Shown: in pieces, positions 1-9,571 of the stretch
Position numbering within the stretch: the stretch's first letter is position 1
How the letters are laid out: every line of letters starts with the position of its first letter
Assembly: GCA_965268555.1 (NCBI GenBank)
Contig: OZ254174.1
Coordinates: forward strand, 744,001 to 808,000
Source: AAA044-D11 sp965268555
GTDB lineage: Bacteria > Actinomycetota > Actinomycetes > Nanopelagicales > Nanopelagicaceae
DNA length: 64,000 nucleotides
Direction of reading: 5' to 3'
Translations under genes and position numbers: made by a program
The notes under the pieces: generated by a model
What the model was told of the DNA's origin: nothing
The model's database searches: none
What the model saw: only the letters and a program-made list of their open reading frames with translations

Positions 1-1459
1 CTTCATTAATCGTATCTTTAATAATTGCACCGGTTGCGTACGGCGTGATGGTCGCTAATTTATCAATCTCTTCAGCGGTAAGCGAGTGGGCAACTTTGTC
101 TAGGTAACCCTGATAAGTACGAATACGACCAGCTTTACTTGGATAACCAACGCGATACATGCGATCTATTCGACCTGGGCGCAGTAACGCTTCATCCAAC
201 GCTTCGGGCATATTTGTCGCCATCACTACGAGAATTCGATACTTCGGTGGATTCTTAGGTCGCATGCCAAGTGCTCTACGAACAACCCTATTTATGAATC
301 CACGCGGCTTCTTCAAGCCAGAGAGCTCGGTCAATAACGCTTGCAAAGTTCCCATACCCCCGCCGCCACCACCAGCTGCACCGCCCATTACAAATTGATT
401 AGATGCAATTTGGTTAGTTGCAATTGCATTAGTAGTTATCAAATTCTTACCTGGCTCGGAGAGATAATTTCCACCATTGCAAGGCGTTCCAAAAATTGAG
501 TTGTTTGTTGCGGACTTATATGGCCCTGGTGCGCTAATTCCGCGATTACCCAAGGAGTCAGCTTCATCGAAAAATACAACAACGCCACCATAGCGAAGCG
601 CTAACTTGCGAAGCTTGCGGAATAGCGATTTAACTTTCAATACACCAACGCCCATAAACATATTCGTGAAGGCACCTGGATCAACGAATACGAAAGGCTT
701 TCCTGTTTCGCCAGCCATCGATTCGGCCATCAAAGTTTTACCTGTGCCTGGAGGCCCCCAAAGCAAGATTCCACCTGGAACATAGCCGCCATGTTTTTCA
801 ATTAATTCAGGCGATTCTAAGAAGAGAAGATTTTCCCGAATACGGTTTAGAACGTGGTCTTGTCCCCAAACATCAGAGAATCGAGTGCGAATGTCATCTG
901 GGAAATAGGTATCAACACCACCGCGACTTAGAAACCAGAAGATTGCTGCAAATTGAATTACCACGAAGAAAACTGCAAATAGAAGTTGTCCGAGCATAGG
1001 AAGGGCAGACCAGAGCGCCTTCGGTGCGAAGAAAAGTGCCCGAACTGGTGTCTCTTTGTAGATTGCTCCAAGAACCACTGATAGCAGAGCTACAAATACC
1101 AACCACTTAATAACACGGCCCAGGCGATAGCGATTCCAATCACTGAGTTTATGGAGAAGGCGATCAACGAACGAGAAGTATCTAAGCCAGACACCATGAT
1201 AAGGCGCAAGCAATTCAGCGAGAAGGAAGTGCAATTGGCGCACAATTTCGACAACCGCAAGTACCAACAACCATTTGCGATCCTGTGCAGTTCTAACAAT
1301 GGCGTCAGAGAATGAGAGCAGTGGATTATCAGCCATGCTTGCCCAAGCAAGTACAAAGAAAACTATTGTGAATAGCAGGAGAAACTTGATGCGATCGTAA
1401 AAGGCTAGGTGGATCCGAGTTTTACGATCAGTATCTCGGGGACGGCTTTGCTCGCTCAT
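1..1459 (-). CDS. Membrane-anchored AAA+ ATPase, FtsH-like (partial, C-terminus off window)
   Basis: Open reading frame of 486 codons running off the left edge, read on the minus strand from the ATG at 1459. The N-terminal ~180 residues hold three or four hydrophobic segments (about 25-42, 62-84, 116-134, 153-177), so the protein is membrane-bound. A AAA+ domain follows: Walker A GPPGTGKT (235-242), Walker B VVVFFDEAD (293-301), and a second region of homology with MATNMPEALDEALLRPGRIDR (about 413-433), which is close to FtsH. Between Walker B and that region is an unusually long insert of about 65 residues, rich in Asn and Gly with a run of six Gly. The metalloprotease HEXXH domain, if any, would lie outside the window, so protease activity is not shown. 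The start overlaps the stop of the lipoprotein gene as ATGA, implying translational coupling with the aspS operon. Confidence 0.85.
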   Translation of the reverse strand, partial: MSEQSRPRDTDRKTRIHLAFYDRIKFLLLFTIVFFVLAWASMADNPLLSFSDAIVRTAQDRKWLLVLAVVEIVRQLHFLLAELLAPYHGVWLRYFSFVDRLLHKLSDWNRYRLGRVIKWLVFVALLSVVLGAIYKETPVRALFFAPKALWSALPMLGQLLFAVFFVVIQFAAIFWFLSRGGVDTYFPDDIRTRFSDVWGQDHVLNRIRENLLFLESPELIEKHGGYVPGGILLWGPPGTGKTLMAESMAGETGKPFVFVDPGAFTNMFMGVGVLKVKSLFRKLRKLALRYGGVVVFFDEADSLGNRGISAPGPYKSATNNSIFGTPCNGGNYLSEPGKNLITTNAIATNQIASNQFVMGGAAGGGGGGMGTLQALLTELSGLKKPRGFINRVVRRALGMRPKNPPKYRILVVMATNMPEALDEALLRPGRIDRMYRVGYPSKAGRIRTYQGYLDKVAHSLTAEEIDKLATITPYATGAIIKDTINE

Positions 1460-2115
1460 TTGTTGCCTCTCACTGTAAATGAATCACCTATTGCCTGAAG
1501 TTTCGCCGCATTCTTTTTAAAGTATTTAGTAGTTGCCCTGATGATAAGGATATATATCCGTGTTCGGTCATCAGAAACTAGGGATGTTTGGTCAATCGTT
1601 TGGGAGACTCCTAGTGGACCACCAAAGGTGAAGGTCGTGCGCACTCCCCGAGCTACTTTCTCTACTCGCTCAACATCGTCATGAAGTACAAACTTTGGAT
1701 TGGCCTTCGCCGGATCTCCTAGCCAAGTAGTTAACGGAACGATTAAATCTCGTAGCGAATTGTATGAAATCGAGTTCATGTCGTCGTAATTCAGATCTCT
1801 AACGCGCATATAGACAACTGCGCCCTCGACCGGATCGAGGCTGAGAGCATTTAGTGCGCTTACCTTGGTGGAAGTGCTGTAGGCCTCTTGCCAAATAACG
1901 TTAGCTAAACGATCGGCAGCACCTGGAGCAGTTGACTTTGATTCGGCCTTAGTTAACGCCGTACTCGAAATTTTATGCCAACCATTCGGGATTGCGACAT
2001 AAACCCCGCTTCCTTTATCAGATGCATAAAGCTGAGATTGCGAACAACTAGTGACAACCAAAAGCGAGCAGGCTAAAAGCGATGCGGTTGCAACGTTTCT
2101 TAGCCCGCGGCGCAT
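1456..2115 (-). CDS. Putative lipoprotein of unknown function
   Basis: 219 aa. The N-terminus has a basic start (MRRG), a hydrophobic stretch and a lipobox ending VVTSC at about residues 20-24, so it is probably a lipid-anchored envelope protein. The mature part begins with YVAIPNGWHKIS, which resembles the opening of PsbP/LpqN-like small domains, but I do not recognise the family with confidence. The start overlaps the aspS stop as TAATG and the stop overlaps the AAA+ ATPase start as ATGA. All three genes are therefore translationally coupled. The function is unknown; cotranscription with a membrane AAA+ ATPase suggests an envelope role, which is inference. Confidence 0.75.
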   Translation of the reverse strand: MRRGLRNVATASLLACSLLVVTSCSQSQLYASDKGSGVYVAIPNGWHKISSTALTKAESKSTAPGAADRLANVIWQEAYSTSTKVSALNALSLDPVEGAVVYMRVRDLNYDDMNSISYNSLRDLIVPLTTWLGDPAKANPKFVLHDDVERVEKVARGVRTTFTFGGPLGVSQTIDQTSLVSDDRTRIYILIIRATTKYFKKNAAKLQAIGDSFTVRGNK

Positions 2116-3875
2116 TAGTCCTGAGCCTTCTTCTCGGGTACGAAATCAACACCAGCTTCTTTACGTTGTGGCGCAGTAATTGGCGTTGGTGCGCCAGTTA
2201 ATGGATCTCCGCCACTTGCTGTTTTTGGAAATGCAATAACTTCACGAATCGATTCTGCTCCGGCAAGAAGTGCACAGAGACGATCCAATCCAAGGGCGAT
2301 TCCACCGTGAGGGGGTGGCCCATAGTTAAATGCTTCAAGCAAGAATCCGAATTTACTTTCCGCCTCTGCTTTCGAAAGCCCAATAGTTTCAAAGACTCGT
2401 GCTTGCATCTTTCGGTCATGGATACGAATAGATCCGCCACCTATTTCATTACCATTTAGAACAATGTCATATGCATATGCAAGAGCGCTAGCTGGATCCT
2501 TATCGAAAGTTTCTGCAAACTCTGGCTTTGGACCTGTAAATGGATGGTGGACCGCAGTCCAACCACTATTTGAATCTGAACTATCAATCTGCTCAAACAT
2601 TGGAGCATCAACGATCCAGAGGAAGTTCCAAGATTTATCATTGATTAAGTTGCAGCGCTTTCCGATCTCTAGGCGAACTGCGCCAAGAAGATTTAGCGAA
2701 GAAATGCGATCACCGGCTGCGAAGAAGATTGCATCCCCTGGTTTCGCGCCAACATGGTTAACAATTCCCGCAGCTTCTTTCTCTGACAAATTCTTTGCGA
2801 CAGGACCACCTAATACGCCATCACTTCCGATGAGAATATAAGCCAAGCCCTTTGCGCCGCGCGCCTTCGCCCAATCTTGCCAAGCGTCTAACTCACGGCG
2901 AGGTGAATCTGCGCCACCAGGCATTACAACTGCGCCAACATAATCGGCCTGGAAAACTCTGAAAGTTGTATCTGCAAAAAATTCCGTGCAATCTACTAAT
3001 TCATTTTCGAATCGCAAGTCCGGTTTATCGGACCCAAATCGCCGCATTGCTTCCCAATAAGTCATGCGTGGAATCGGAAGTGAGATTTTATAGTCGACAA
3101 CTTTCTCGAATACTCGAGAGAGGATTTTTTCAGCAACTTTGAGAACATCTTCTTGGTCCACAAAGGACATCTCAATATCTAATTGCGTAAATTCTGGTTG
3201 CCGATCAGCACGGAAGTCTTCATCTCGGAAACAGCGCGCGATTTGGTAATAGCGTTCCATTCCAGCGACCATCAAAAGTTGCTTAAAGAGTTGTGGTGAT
3301 TGCGGAAGTGCATACCAGCTGCCTGGCTGCAATCGCACCGGGACCAAGAAGTCGCGCGCACCTTCTGGTGTAGATCTAGTGAGATAAGGAGTTTCAATTT
3401 CTAGAAAATCTTCATCATCCATGACCGAACGAATCACAGATGTAACCTTCGAGCGCAACCGCAAGTTCTTTGCTGGTCCTTCACGTCGCAAATCCAAGTA
3501 GCGGTATTTCAGTCGAACCTCTTCACTAATCGTGCTTAGGTCTCCACTATCAACGGGAAATGGCAGCGCTGCCGCCTCGCTTAAAACTTGCAACTCTTCG
3601 CAAACGACTTCAATTTCACCAGTAGGAATATTTGCATTTTCATTGCCGGCTGGACGTACTCGTACCGTTCCGGTGATTAGTACACACCATTCAGCACGCA
3701 ACGAACCGGCCAAAGATTCATCATTGATAACAACTTGTGCCGCACCAGAAGAATCGCGTAAATCGATAAAGGCAACACCACCATGATCTCGACGTCTTGC
3801 AACCCAACCTGCGAGAGTTACCTTTGTGCCGACATCGCTTTTACGCAGCGAACCTGCTGTGTGCGTTCTGATCAT
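2115..3875 (-). CDS. aspS: Aspartyl-tRNA synthetase
   Basis: 586 aa, full length for the bacterial type. It charges tRNA-Asp (or tRNA-Asx in nondiscriminating forms) in the cytoplasm. Visible parts are the N-terminal OB-fold anticodon-binding domain (VTLAGWVARRRDHGGVAFIDLRD, about 19-41), class II motif 2 (RYYQIARCFRDEDFRADRQP, about 209-228), an insertion domain in the middle, and motif 3 near the C-terminus (GIALGLDRLCALL). The ATG at 3875 has GGAG about 10 nt upstream. The gene sits 24 bp after hisS, the usual actinobacterial order. Whether tRNA-Asn is also charged cannot be decided from this window because gatCAB and asnS are not in it. Confidence 0.97.
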   Translation of the reverse strand: MIRTHTAGSLRKSDVGTKVTLAGWVARRRDHGGVAFIDLRDSSGAAQVVINDESLAGSLRAEWCVLITGTVRVRPAGNENANIPTGEIEVVCEELQVLSEAAALPFPVDSGDLSTISEEVRLKYRYLDLRREGPAKNLRLRSKVTSVIRSVMDDEDFLEIETPYLTRSTPEGARDFLVPVRLQPGSWYALPQSPQLFKQLLMVAGMERYYQIARCFRDEDFRADRQPEFTQLDIEMSFVDQEDVLKVAEKILSRVFEKVVDYKISLPIPRMTYWEAMRRFGSDKPDLRFENELVDCTEFFADTTFRVFQADYVGAVVMPGGADSPRRELDAWQDWAKARGAKGLAYILIGSDGVLGGPVAKNLSEKEAAGIVNHVGAKPGDAIFFAAGDRISSLNLLGAVRLEIGKRCNLINDKSWNFLWIVDAPMFEQIDSSDSNSGWTAVHHPFTGPKPEFAETFDKDPASALAYAYDIVLNGNEIGGGSIRIHDRKMQARVFETIGLSKAEAESKFGFLLEAFNYGPPPHGGIALGLDRLCALLAGAESIREVIAFPKTASGGDPLTGAPTPITAPQRKEAGVDFVPEKKAQD

Positions 3876-3899
3876 CTTAAATGGGCTCCGATATTTTTC

Positions 3900-5159
3900 T
3901 TAGTTAACTTTAAGTTCTGAACTCAAGGCTGAGATTCTAACTTCTTTTGTGAGCCCAGTTCTCATATCTTTTAGGGCAACGCTTCCAGAAATCACTTCAT
4001 CGCCCCCGATTACAGCGCTGAAACGAGCCCCGCTCTTATCGGCCGATTTCATCGCGCCCTTTAACGCCCGATCGCCATATGCCATATCGCAATTAATGCC
4101 TTGGTTACGTAATTCATTTACCAGATTAGTTACATACTTTTTCTCATCCGCGGTAAGTGCGATTACAAAGAGCTCAAGTTCACTCTTAACGGTTGTTGAG
4201 TCAAATAGCCCTTCAGCTTCACAAGCAAGAAGAATTCGATCTACGCCAAGTCCAAAACCAATTCCTGATAAATCACTGCCGCCAAGTTCAGCCATTAATC
4301 CGTCATAACGACCACCGCCACCAATACCGGATTGTGCGCCTAATTTTTCACTGACAAACTCAAAGGTTGTTCCGGTGTAATAATCCAGTCCTCGTACCAT
4401 CCGTGAATTGATAGTGAAATCTATTCCAGCTGAAGTTAAGAGTTCTTGAACACGAGCAAAATTCGCAGTGCTCTCTGGAGATAGATAGTCTAAAAGAAGT
4501 GGGGCTTTAGCCATTGCATTTGCAATCTCTACTCTTTTGTCATCAAATAATCGCAAAGGATTAATTGCTGCGCGTTCTCTTGTCGCATCATCTAAATCCA
4601 ATGATTCCAGGAACCGTAAGAGATCTTTGCGATGATTTGCTCGACTCGCACTATCTCCGAGCGAGGTTATATCAAGACGATAGGACTTAAGTCCCAAAGC
4701 CTTGAAGGCGCGATCTGCAACAGCAATAACTTCGAAATCTATTTCCGGATCATCTAACCCGATTGCCTCAATACCAACTTGGTAGAACTGACGATAACGA
4801 CCAGCTTGTGGCCGTTCAGCTCTAAAGAAGGCACCTGAATACCAAACCTTTACTGGAAGAGTTAACTTATCCAAATTGTTCTCGATCACACTTCGCATTA
4901 CACCTGCAGTGCCTTCAGGGCGCAAAGTTATGGAACGACCGCCACGATCTTCAAAGGTGTACATCTCTTTAGAGACAACATCAGTTGATTCACCTACACC
5001 ACGAATAAATAACTCGGTATCTTCAAAAACTGGCAATTCAATCATTTGATAGCCCGATACCTTTGCGGCGCCTATCAAAGTTTCACGGACAAATTCGAAG
5101 TATTGTGAACGCGGTGGAAAATATTCGCTCACACCTTTAGGGGCTTGAAGCTTTCGCAT
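3900..5159 (-). CDS. hisS: Histidyl-tRNA synthetase
   Basis: 419 aa class II synthetase that charges tRNA-His. Motif 2 is FFRAERPQAGRYRQFYQVG (about 112-130). The histidine-specific signatures RGLDYYTGTTFEF (about 256-268) and GIGGGGRYDGL (about 279-289) are present, followed by a C-terminal anticodon-binding domain (about 325-419). The ATG overlaps the stop of the upstream MBL hydrolase as TAATG. The gloB-like/hisS/aspS order is conserved in actinobacteria such as mycobacteria. Confidence 0.97.
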   Translation of the reverse strand: MRKLQAPKGVSEYFPPRSQYFEFVRETLIGAAKVSGYQMIELPVFEDTELFIRGVGESTDVVSKEMYTFEDRGGRSITLRPEGTAGVMRSVIENNLDKLTLPVKVWYSGAFFRAERPQAGRYRQFYQVGIEAIGLDDPEIDFEVIAVADRAFKALGLKSYRLDITSLGDSASRANHRKDLLRFLESLDLDDATRERAAINPLRLFDDKRVEIANAMAKAPLLLDYLSPESTANFARVQELLTSAGIDFTINSRMVRGLDYYTGTTFEFVSEKLGAQSGIGGGGRYDGLMAELGGSDLSGIGFGLGVDRILLACEAEGLFDSTTVKSELELFVIALTADEKKYVTNLVNELRNQGINCDMAYGDRALKGAMKSADKSGARFSAVIGGDEVISGSVALKDMRTGLTKEVRISALSSELKVN

Positions 5160-5860
5160 TACTCCCCCCGTTCAGGTTTAGATTGCAGGAAATTCTCCTG
5201 CAAATACGGATTAGCTCTTCGTTCACGGCCAATTGTAGTTTGTGGACCATGTCCAGGCAGCACAATTAATTCATCGTTTAACGACAAGATCTTGGAAATC
5301 AACGAATTTCGCATAGCGCTCGCCGATCCAGTGGGTAGGTCAGTCCGGCCAATCGCGCCAGCGAAGAGAACATCGCCTGAAATTAGGAATTCTTCATTAA
5401 CGCTAAACATCACAGAACCAGCTGTGTGCCCTGGTGCGTGCGATACCTTGATTTCAAATCCTGCTATCTGAAATTTTTCACCATCGCTTACTTCGCGAAC
5501 AGTGCGGGGTTCTTCAAATTTTGTCACGCCGAACGTTGCCATTATTTGAGAACTTTCGCCGCCCGGATTTAGCGCACGATATGGATCTGCCAATAGTTTG
5601 CGATCTGTCGGATGTATTAAAGCTGGAATGTCATATTCGTTGGCAAATGGTTGGACAGAGAAAGTGTGATCAAGATGCCCATGAGTTACCAGAACAGCAA
5701 TAGGTTTCAGATTGAATTTGTTTAGAACGCTCTTGATCTCAGAGACAAGATTGGGATTGGCCATGCCTGGATCGACAATGAAACACTCTGAATTCTTAGT
5801 CGGAGCGAAGATCCAACAATTTGTCGCAAAATATGGAGCGGCAATAACCTCGAGAATCAT
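5159..5860 (-). CDS. Metallo-beta-lactamase fold hydrolase (glyoxalase II-like)
   Basis: 233 aa from the chosen ATG at 5860, which has a GGGGTGA ribosome binding site; the frame is open further upstream to 5959 but without comparable support. The zinc-binding signature VTHGHLDHTF is at about residues 59-68, with further ligands in SHAPGHTAGS, SGDVLF and the terminal PGHGP. The family includes hydroxyacylglutathione hydrolases and related thioesterases. The lineage probably lacks glutathione, so the true thiol substrate (for example a mycothiol ester) is unknown. The gene is coupled to hisS by a TAATG overlap, matching the Rv2581c-hisS arrangement of mycobacteria. Confidence 0.88.
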   Translation of the reverse strand: MILEVIAAPYFATNCWIFAPTKNSECFIVDPGMANPNLVSEIKSVLNKFNLKPIAVLVTHGHLDHTFSVQPFANEYDIPALIHPTDRKLLADPYRALNPGGESSQIMATFGVTKFEEPRTVREVSDGEKFQIAGFEIKVSHAPGHTAGSVMFSVNEEFLISGDVLFAGAIGRTDLPTGSASAMRNSLISKILSLNDELIVLPGHGPQTTIGRERRANPYLQENFLQSKPERGE

Positions 5861-5989
5861 TAGCTCACCCCTATTCCTCACGCGTAGAGCACAGGCCAGC
5901 TCGTAATAGGAAACCCTACTTTTGCCAACGCAATGGTTAAGGGTATCTTTAGCCCACACGCTTAACTAATCAAGCTAGTCATAACGAAC

Positions 5990-6009
5990 GGTTCGCAACA
6001 CCGCGAACC
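5990..6009. other. Inverted repeat in the leader of the DUF349 gene
   Basis: Two perfect 7-bp arms, GGTTCGC and GCGAACC, flank a 6-nt spacer 27-46 bp upstream of the DUF349 start. There is no T-tract, so it is not an intrinsic terminator. It could be an operator or a leader hairpin. The rest of the 5861-6035 gap shows no other clear element. Confidence 0.4.
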
Positions 6010-6035
6010 CACCGCGCAACGGAAGTGAGACGAAG

Positions 6036-7364
6036 ATGGATATTAAACCGACAGAAGTAGCAGCAGTTTCAAATGGCGATTCAAATGTTAGCGCCGCCTC
6101 TGCACTCATTGGAGATCCATCCAAATTTGGTCGAGTTGATCAAGATGGAACCGTATACGTTTTAACACCATCCGGTGAAAAGGCTGTTGGTTCTTATCCC
6201 GGCAAAACTCCTGAAGAAGCCCTCGCATATTTCGTTCGCAAATTCGAAGCCGTAGCATCAGAAATCGCACTTCTTGCTGCACGTATCAAGAGTGGCGCAA
6301 TGGTTCCATCTGACGCGGCTGAAGCTGTGGTGAAATTGCGAGAAACTGTAGCCAACCTAAATGGCGTCGGAGATTTAGCTACTCTCGCTGCTTCCGTTGA
6401 ACAGATCCCGAATCTAATTGAAGATCACCGAGCTGCTTATCAAGAGCGAAAAGATGTCGAATCTGCAGTGCGCGAAGCAAAACGCGCCGCATCACTTTTA
6501 CTCAAGGAAAAATTAGTTGTTGAGGCTGAATCACTTGCACTCTCCGAGAGCTGGAAATCAACAAGTGAACGTCTAAAAGTATTACTAGAAGAGTGGAAAG
6601 CTGCTCCGAGATTGGATAAGAACACCGATACCGAACTTTGGAAGCGATTCTCCTCTTCAAGAAATAAATTTGATAAGCGCCGACGCACACATTTTGCGGC
6701 ACTGGAATCAGTGCAACATGAGGTTGCCGCTAAGAAGGAAGAGATCGTTAAGCAGGCTGAAGCACTTGCAACTTCTAAGGAATGGTTGCCTACTGCACAT
6801 AAATTTAAAGAACTCATGGACTCTTGGAAGGCATCTGGCCGAGGTAAGCCAAGCGTTGATGCAAAGATGTGGGCAAGGTTCAAAGCCGCACAAGATCAAT
6901 TCTTCGCCGCAAAGAACGCTGACCTCGATAAGCGCCAAGTAACTATGGCCGCAAATTTAGCTAAACGTGAAGAACTCATAGTTAAGTTTGAAGAACTTCT
7001 ACCAATTTCTGAACTAAACACTGCGCGCAAGAACTTCCGTGCTCTCATGGAGCAGTGGCAAAAAATTGGTATGACCGAGCGCAGTAAGCGAGCAGCACTT
7101 GATACCCGACTATCCAAGGTTGAAAATGAAATTCATGCGCTTACTGAAGAACAGAATCGCCGCACGGATCCAACAGCTATAGCTCGTGCAAATGACGTGG
7201 TCCAGGGACTTGTTGATGCAATCGCAGGTTACGAAGCCACTGCTGCAAAAGCTGAGGCTGCTGGCAACAGTGCAAAAGCAAAGGTTGCGCGCGAAGCTGC
7301 AGAGGCTCGCAAAGTCTGGCTTGCTGAAGCCCAAAAAGGTTTATCTGATTTCAAAACTAATTAA
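6036..7364 (+). CDS. DUF349 repeat protein
   Basis: 442 aa, highly charged and predicted largely alpha-helical or coiled-coil. It carries repeated DUF349-type units with the recurring pattern W(K)xxGR...LWxRFxxAxxxFxxxR, for example ELWKRFSSSRNKFDKRR, MWARFKAAQDQFFAAK and a diverged third copy (ALMEQWQKIGMTERSKR). Cytoplasmic; the family's molecular function is not established. It is the first plus-strand gene in a long minus-strand block and faces relA tail to tail. The two stop codons overlap inside one TTAA. In actinobacteria DUF349 genes often sit beside relA, so a link to stress or ribosome physiology is conceivable but unproven. Confidence 0.88.
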   Translation: MDIKPTEVAAVSNGDSNVSAASALIGDPSKFGRVDQDGTVYVLTPSGEKAVGSYPGKTPEEALAYFVRKFEAVASEIALLAARIKSGAMVPSDAAEAVVKLRETVANLNGVGDLATLAASVEQIPNLIEDHRAAYQERKDVESAVREAKRAASLLLKEKLVVEAESLALSESWKSTSERLKVLLEEWKAAPRLDKNTDTELWKRFSSSRNKFDKRRRTHFAALESVQHEVAAKKEEIVKQAEALATSKEWLPTAHKFKELMDSWKASGRGKPSVDAKMWARFKAAQDQFFAAKNADLDKRQVTMAANLAKREELIVKFEELLPISELNTARKNFRALMEQWQKIGMTERSKRAALDTRLSKVENEIHALTEEQNRRTDPTAIARANDVVQGLVDAIAGYEATAAKAEAAGNSAKAKVAREAAEARKVWLAEAQKGLSDFKTN

Positions 7365-9535
7365 TTATTAGTTACTCGATAAACGTCGTAAACACCTTCA
7401 ACGCCGCGAACGCTCGCCAACACCGCATCTAGGTGCGAGGCATCTGCCATCTCAAATGTAAATCTAGAGATTGCGGTTCGATCTTTTGAAGTACTGACTG
7501 CTGCATTTAAAATATTTACATGCTGATCAGAGAGCGTTCTAGTTATATCTGAGAGCAATCGAGCTCTATCCAACGCTTCAACTTGAATATTGACCATAAA
7601 CGAAGTTTTGGCTCCGAGATTCCATTTAACCGGGACGATTCGATCTCCTTGATTCAACTTAAGGTCGGTGACGTTTATGCAATCACTGCGGTGAACCGAT
7701 ACTCCACTTCCTCTAGTGATGAAACCCACGATCTCATCCCCCGGTACTGGAGTACAGCATCTGGCCAATTTAACCAGTACATCATCGACGCCTTCGATAT
7801 CTACTCCGGAAGTATTTCGGCGCAAATGTTCGAAAGAGTGAATCGTAGGAATGGAATGACTTTCGATTTCGGCATCGGGTTCATGGAGATCAGTATTTGC
7901 AACCAATTTTTCAATTACGAATTGCGCGCTGATATGTCCATTACCCACTGCGGCATACATACTTTCAATATCTGGATAATGCAGATCGTGAGAGAGCTCA
8001 AGAAAAGCTTGTCCGGCAAATATCTTCTGAAGCGGAAGTCCAACTTTGCGCATCTGTCTTGCAATTGATTCCCGACCAGCTTCAATCGCCTCTTCTTTTC
8101 GCTCCTTACTAAACCAGGCCTTAATCTTTGAGCGAGCTCGTGGCGATGAAACAAAATTCAACCAGTCGCGGCTGGGTGCCGCACTTGGACTTTTATTTGT
8201 AACAACTTCAACAACGTCGCCATTTGTGAGGATCGATTCAAGGGGGACTAATTTTCCATTTACCTTCGCACCCACGCATCGATCTCCAACTTGGGTATGA
8301 ACCGCATAAGCAAAATCGACCGGTGTCGAACCTGAAGGAAGTGCAATAACACTCCCCTTCGGTGTGAAAACAAAAACTTCAGGTGTGCGCAGGTCATAGC
8401 GCAAGGTATCGAGAAATTCCCCAACATCCTCCGTCTCCTGCTGCCACTCATGTAATTGCTTTAGCCAAGCCATCTCCGGCTTCTCTGATGCGGATTCGCC
8501 GACCGTCGCCAATTTATATTTCCAATGCGCTGCAATTCCATATTCTGCTCGAGCATGCATATCAAAAGTTCTTATCTGGATTTCAACTGCTTTGCCATTT
8601 GGTCCAATCACAGTTGTGTGAAGTGATTGATAAAGATTGAATTTTGGCATCGCAATGTAATCCTTAAAGCGTCCCGGTATCGGACTCCAACGCGCATGGA
8701 TCGCACCTAAAACAGCGTAACAATCTCGAACGCTCTCAACTAGTACACGAATCCCAACTAAATCGTAGATCTCATTGAAGTCACGGCCTCGAACTACCAT
8801 CTTCTGATAAACGCTGTAGAGATGCTTCTGTCGACCTAAAACCTTCGCAGTTATCCCATCCGCTTCCAGATCTCGCTGTACCAATTCCAAAACCTCTGAA
8901 GTCATAGCTTCACGTGCCGGATTTCTATCTTGAACTAAGCGTTCGATCTCCTCATATTTCTTTGGTTCCAAGGTTTTAAACGATAAATCCTCTAGCTCCC
9001 ACTTAATTGCGCTCATGCCAAGTCGATTTGCTAGGGGCGCATAAATATCTAGAGTTTCCCGCGCTTTATGTTGTGCGGACTCAATCGATACGTATTTCCA
9101 AGTGCGCGCATTATGAAGGCGATCGGCAAGCTTGATAACGAGCACTCTGATGTCTTTCGACATAGCGATAACCATTTTGCGGAGAGTTTCAGCCTCGGCA
9201 TTGGGACCGTAATTCAACTTATCTAACTTGGTTACGCCATCTACTAGGTTAGCTACCTCTTTGCCAAAGTCCTTCTTTAAAGAGTTAAGTGAATACTTCG
9301 TATCCTCTACGGTGTCATGGAGAAGTGCGGCAATAATAGTTTCGAGATCTAGTCCGATGTCAGCGAGAATCTCTGATACCGCGAGTGGATGAGTTATGTA
9401 AGGCTCGCCAGATTTACGAAGTTGGCCTTGATGCGCATCAGCAGCTATTTCATAGGCACGTTCTAATTCGGCAAGCGAGGTTTCAGGATGGTGGGCAACT
9501 AATGATCTCGCCAAAACATCTAGAACCGGATTCAT
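7361..9535 (-). CDS. relA: Bifunctional (p)ppGpp synthetase/hydrolase (Rel)
   Basis: 724 aa, the typical long Rel length. It makes and degrades the stringent-response alarmone. Domains in order are an HD hydrolase with intact HDTVED (73-78), a synthetase domain with PGRFKDYIAMPKFNLYQSLH, a TGS domain (VFVFTPKGSVIALPSGSTPVDFAYAVH), a zinc-finger-like region (KLARCCTPVPGD) and a C-terminal ACT domain. The basic RFKD motif in the synthetase is the form seen in bifunctional Rel enzymes, and the intact HD motif agrees. A TAAGAT box 6 nt before the ATG suggests a leaderless transcript separate from secDF. The apt gene often found between secF and relA is absent. Confidence 0.97.
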   Translation of the reverse strand: MNPVLDVLARSLVAHHPETSLAELERAYEIAADAHQGQLRKSGEPYITHPLAVSEILADIGLDLETIIAALLHDTVEDTKYSLNSLKKDFGKEVANLVDGVTKLDKLNYGPNAEAETLRKMVIAMSKDIRVLVIKLADRLHNARTWKYVSIESAQHKARETLDIYAPLANRLGMSAIKWELEDLSFKTLEPKKYEEIERLVQDRNPAREAMTSEVLELVQRDLEADGITAKVLGRQKHLYSVYQKMVVRGRDFNEIYDLVGIRVLVESVRDCYAVLGAIHARWSPIPGRFKDYIAMPKFNLYQSLHTTVIGPNGKAVEIQIRTFDMHARAEYGIAAHWKYKLATVGESASEKPEMAWLKQLHEWQQETEDVGEFLDTLRYDLRTPEVFVFTPKGSVIALPSGSTPVDFAYAVHTQVGDRCVGAKVNGKLVPLESILTNGDVVEVVTNKSPSAAPSRDWLNFVSSPRARSKIKAWFSKERKEEAIEAGRESIARQMRKVGLPLQKIFAGQAFLELSHDLHYPDIESMYAAVGNGHISAQFVIEKLVANTDLHEPDAEIESHSIPTIHSFEHLRRNTSGVDIEGVDDVLVKLARCCTPVPGDEIVGFITRGSGVSVHRSDCINVTDLKLNQGDRIVPVKWNLGAKTSFMVNIQVEALDRARLLSDITRTLSDQHVNILNAAVSTSKDRTAISRFTFEMADASHLDAVLASVRGVEGVYDVYRVTNN

Positions 9536-9541
9536 GGTTCT

Positions 9542-9547
9542 ATCTTA
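9542..9547 (-). promoter_or_regulatory. Predicted leaderless -10 box of relA
   Basis: TAAGAT on the minus strand, 6 nt from the relA ATG. It overlaps a perfect 14-bp palindrome (CTTAACTAGTTAAG, 9543-9556). No clear -35 was seen. Confidence 0.5.
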
Positions 9548-9571
9548 ACTAGTTAAGAAATTGCTGCGAGA

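Noticed and set aside
7583..8068. 161-codon plus-strand frame opposite relA
   Set aside because: Covers the TGS/ACT part of relA in antisense; no recognisable domain.
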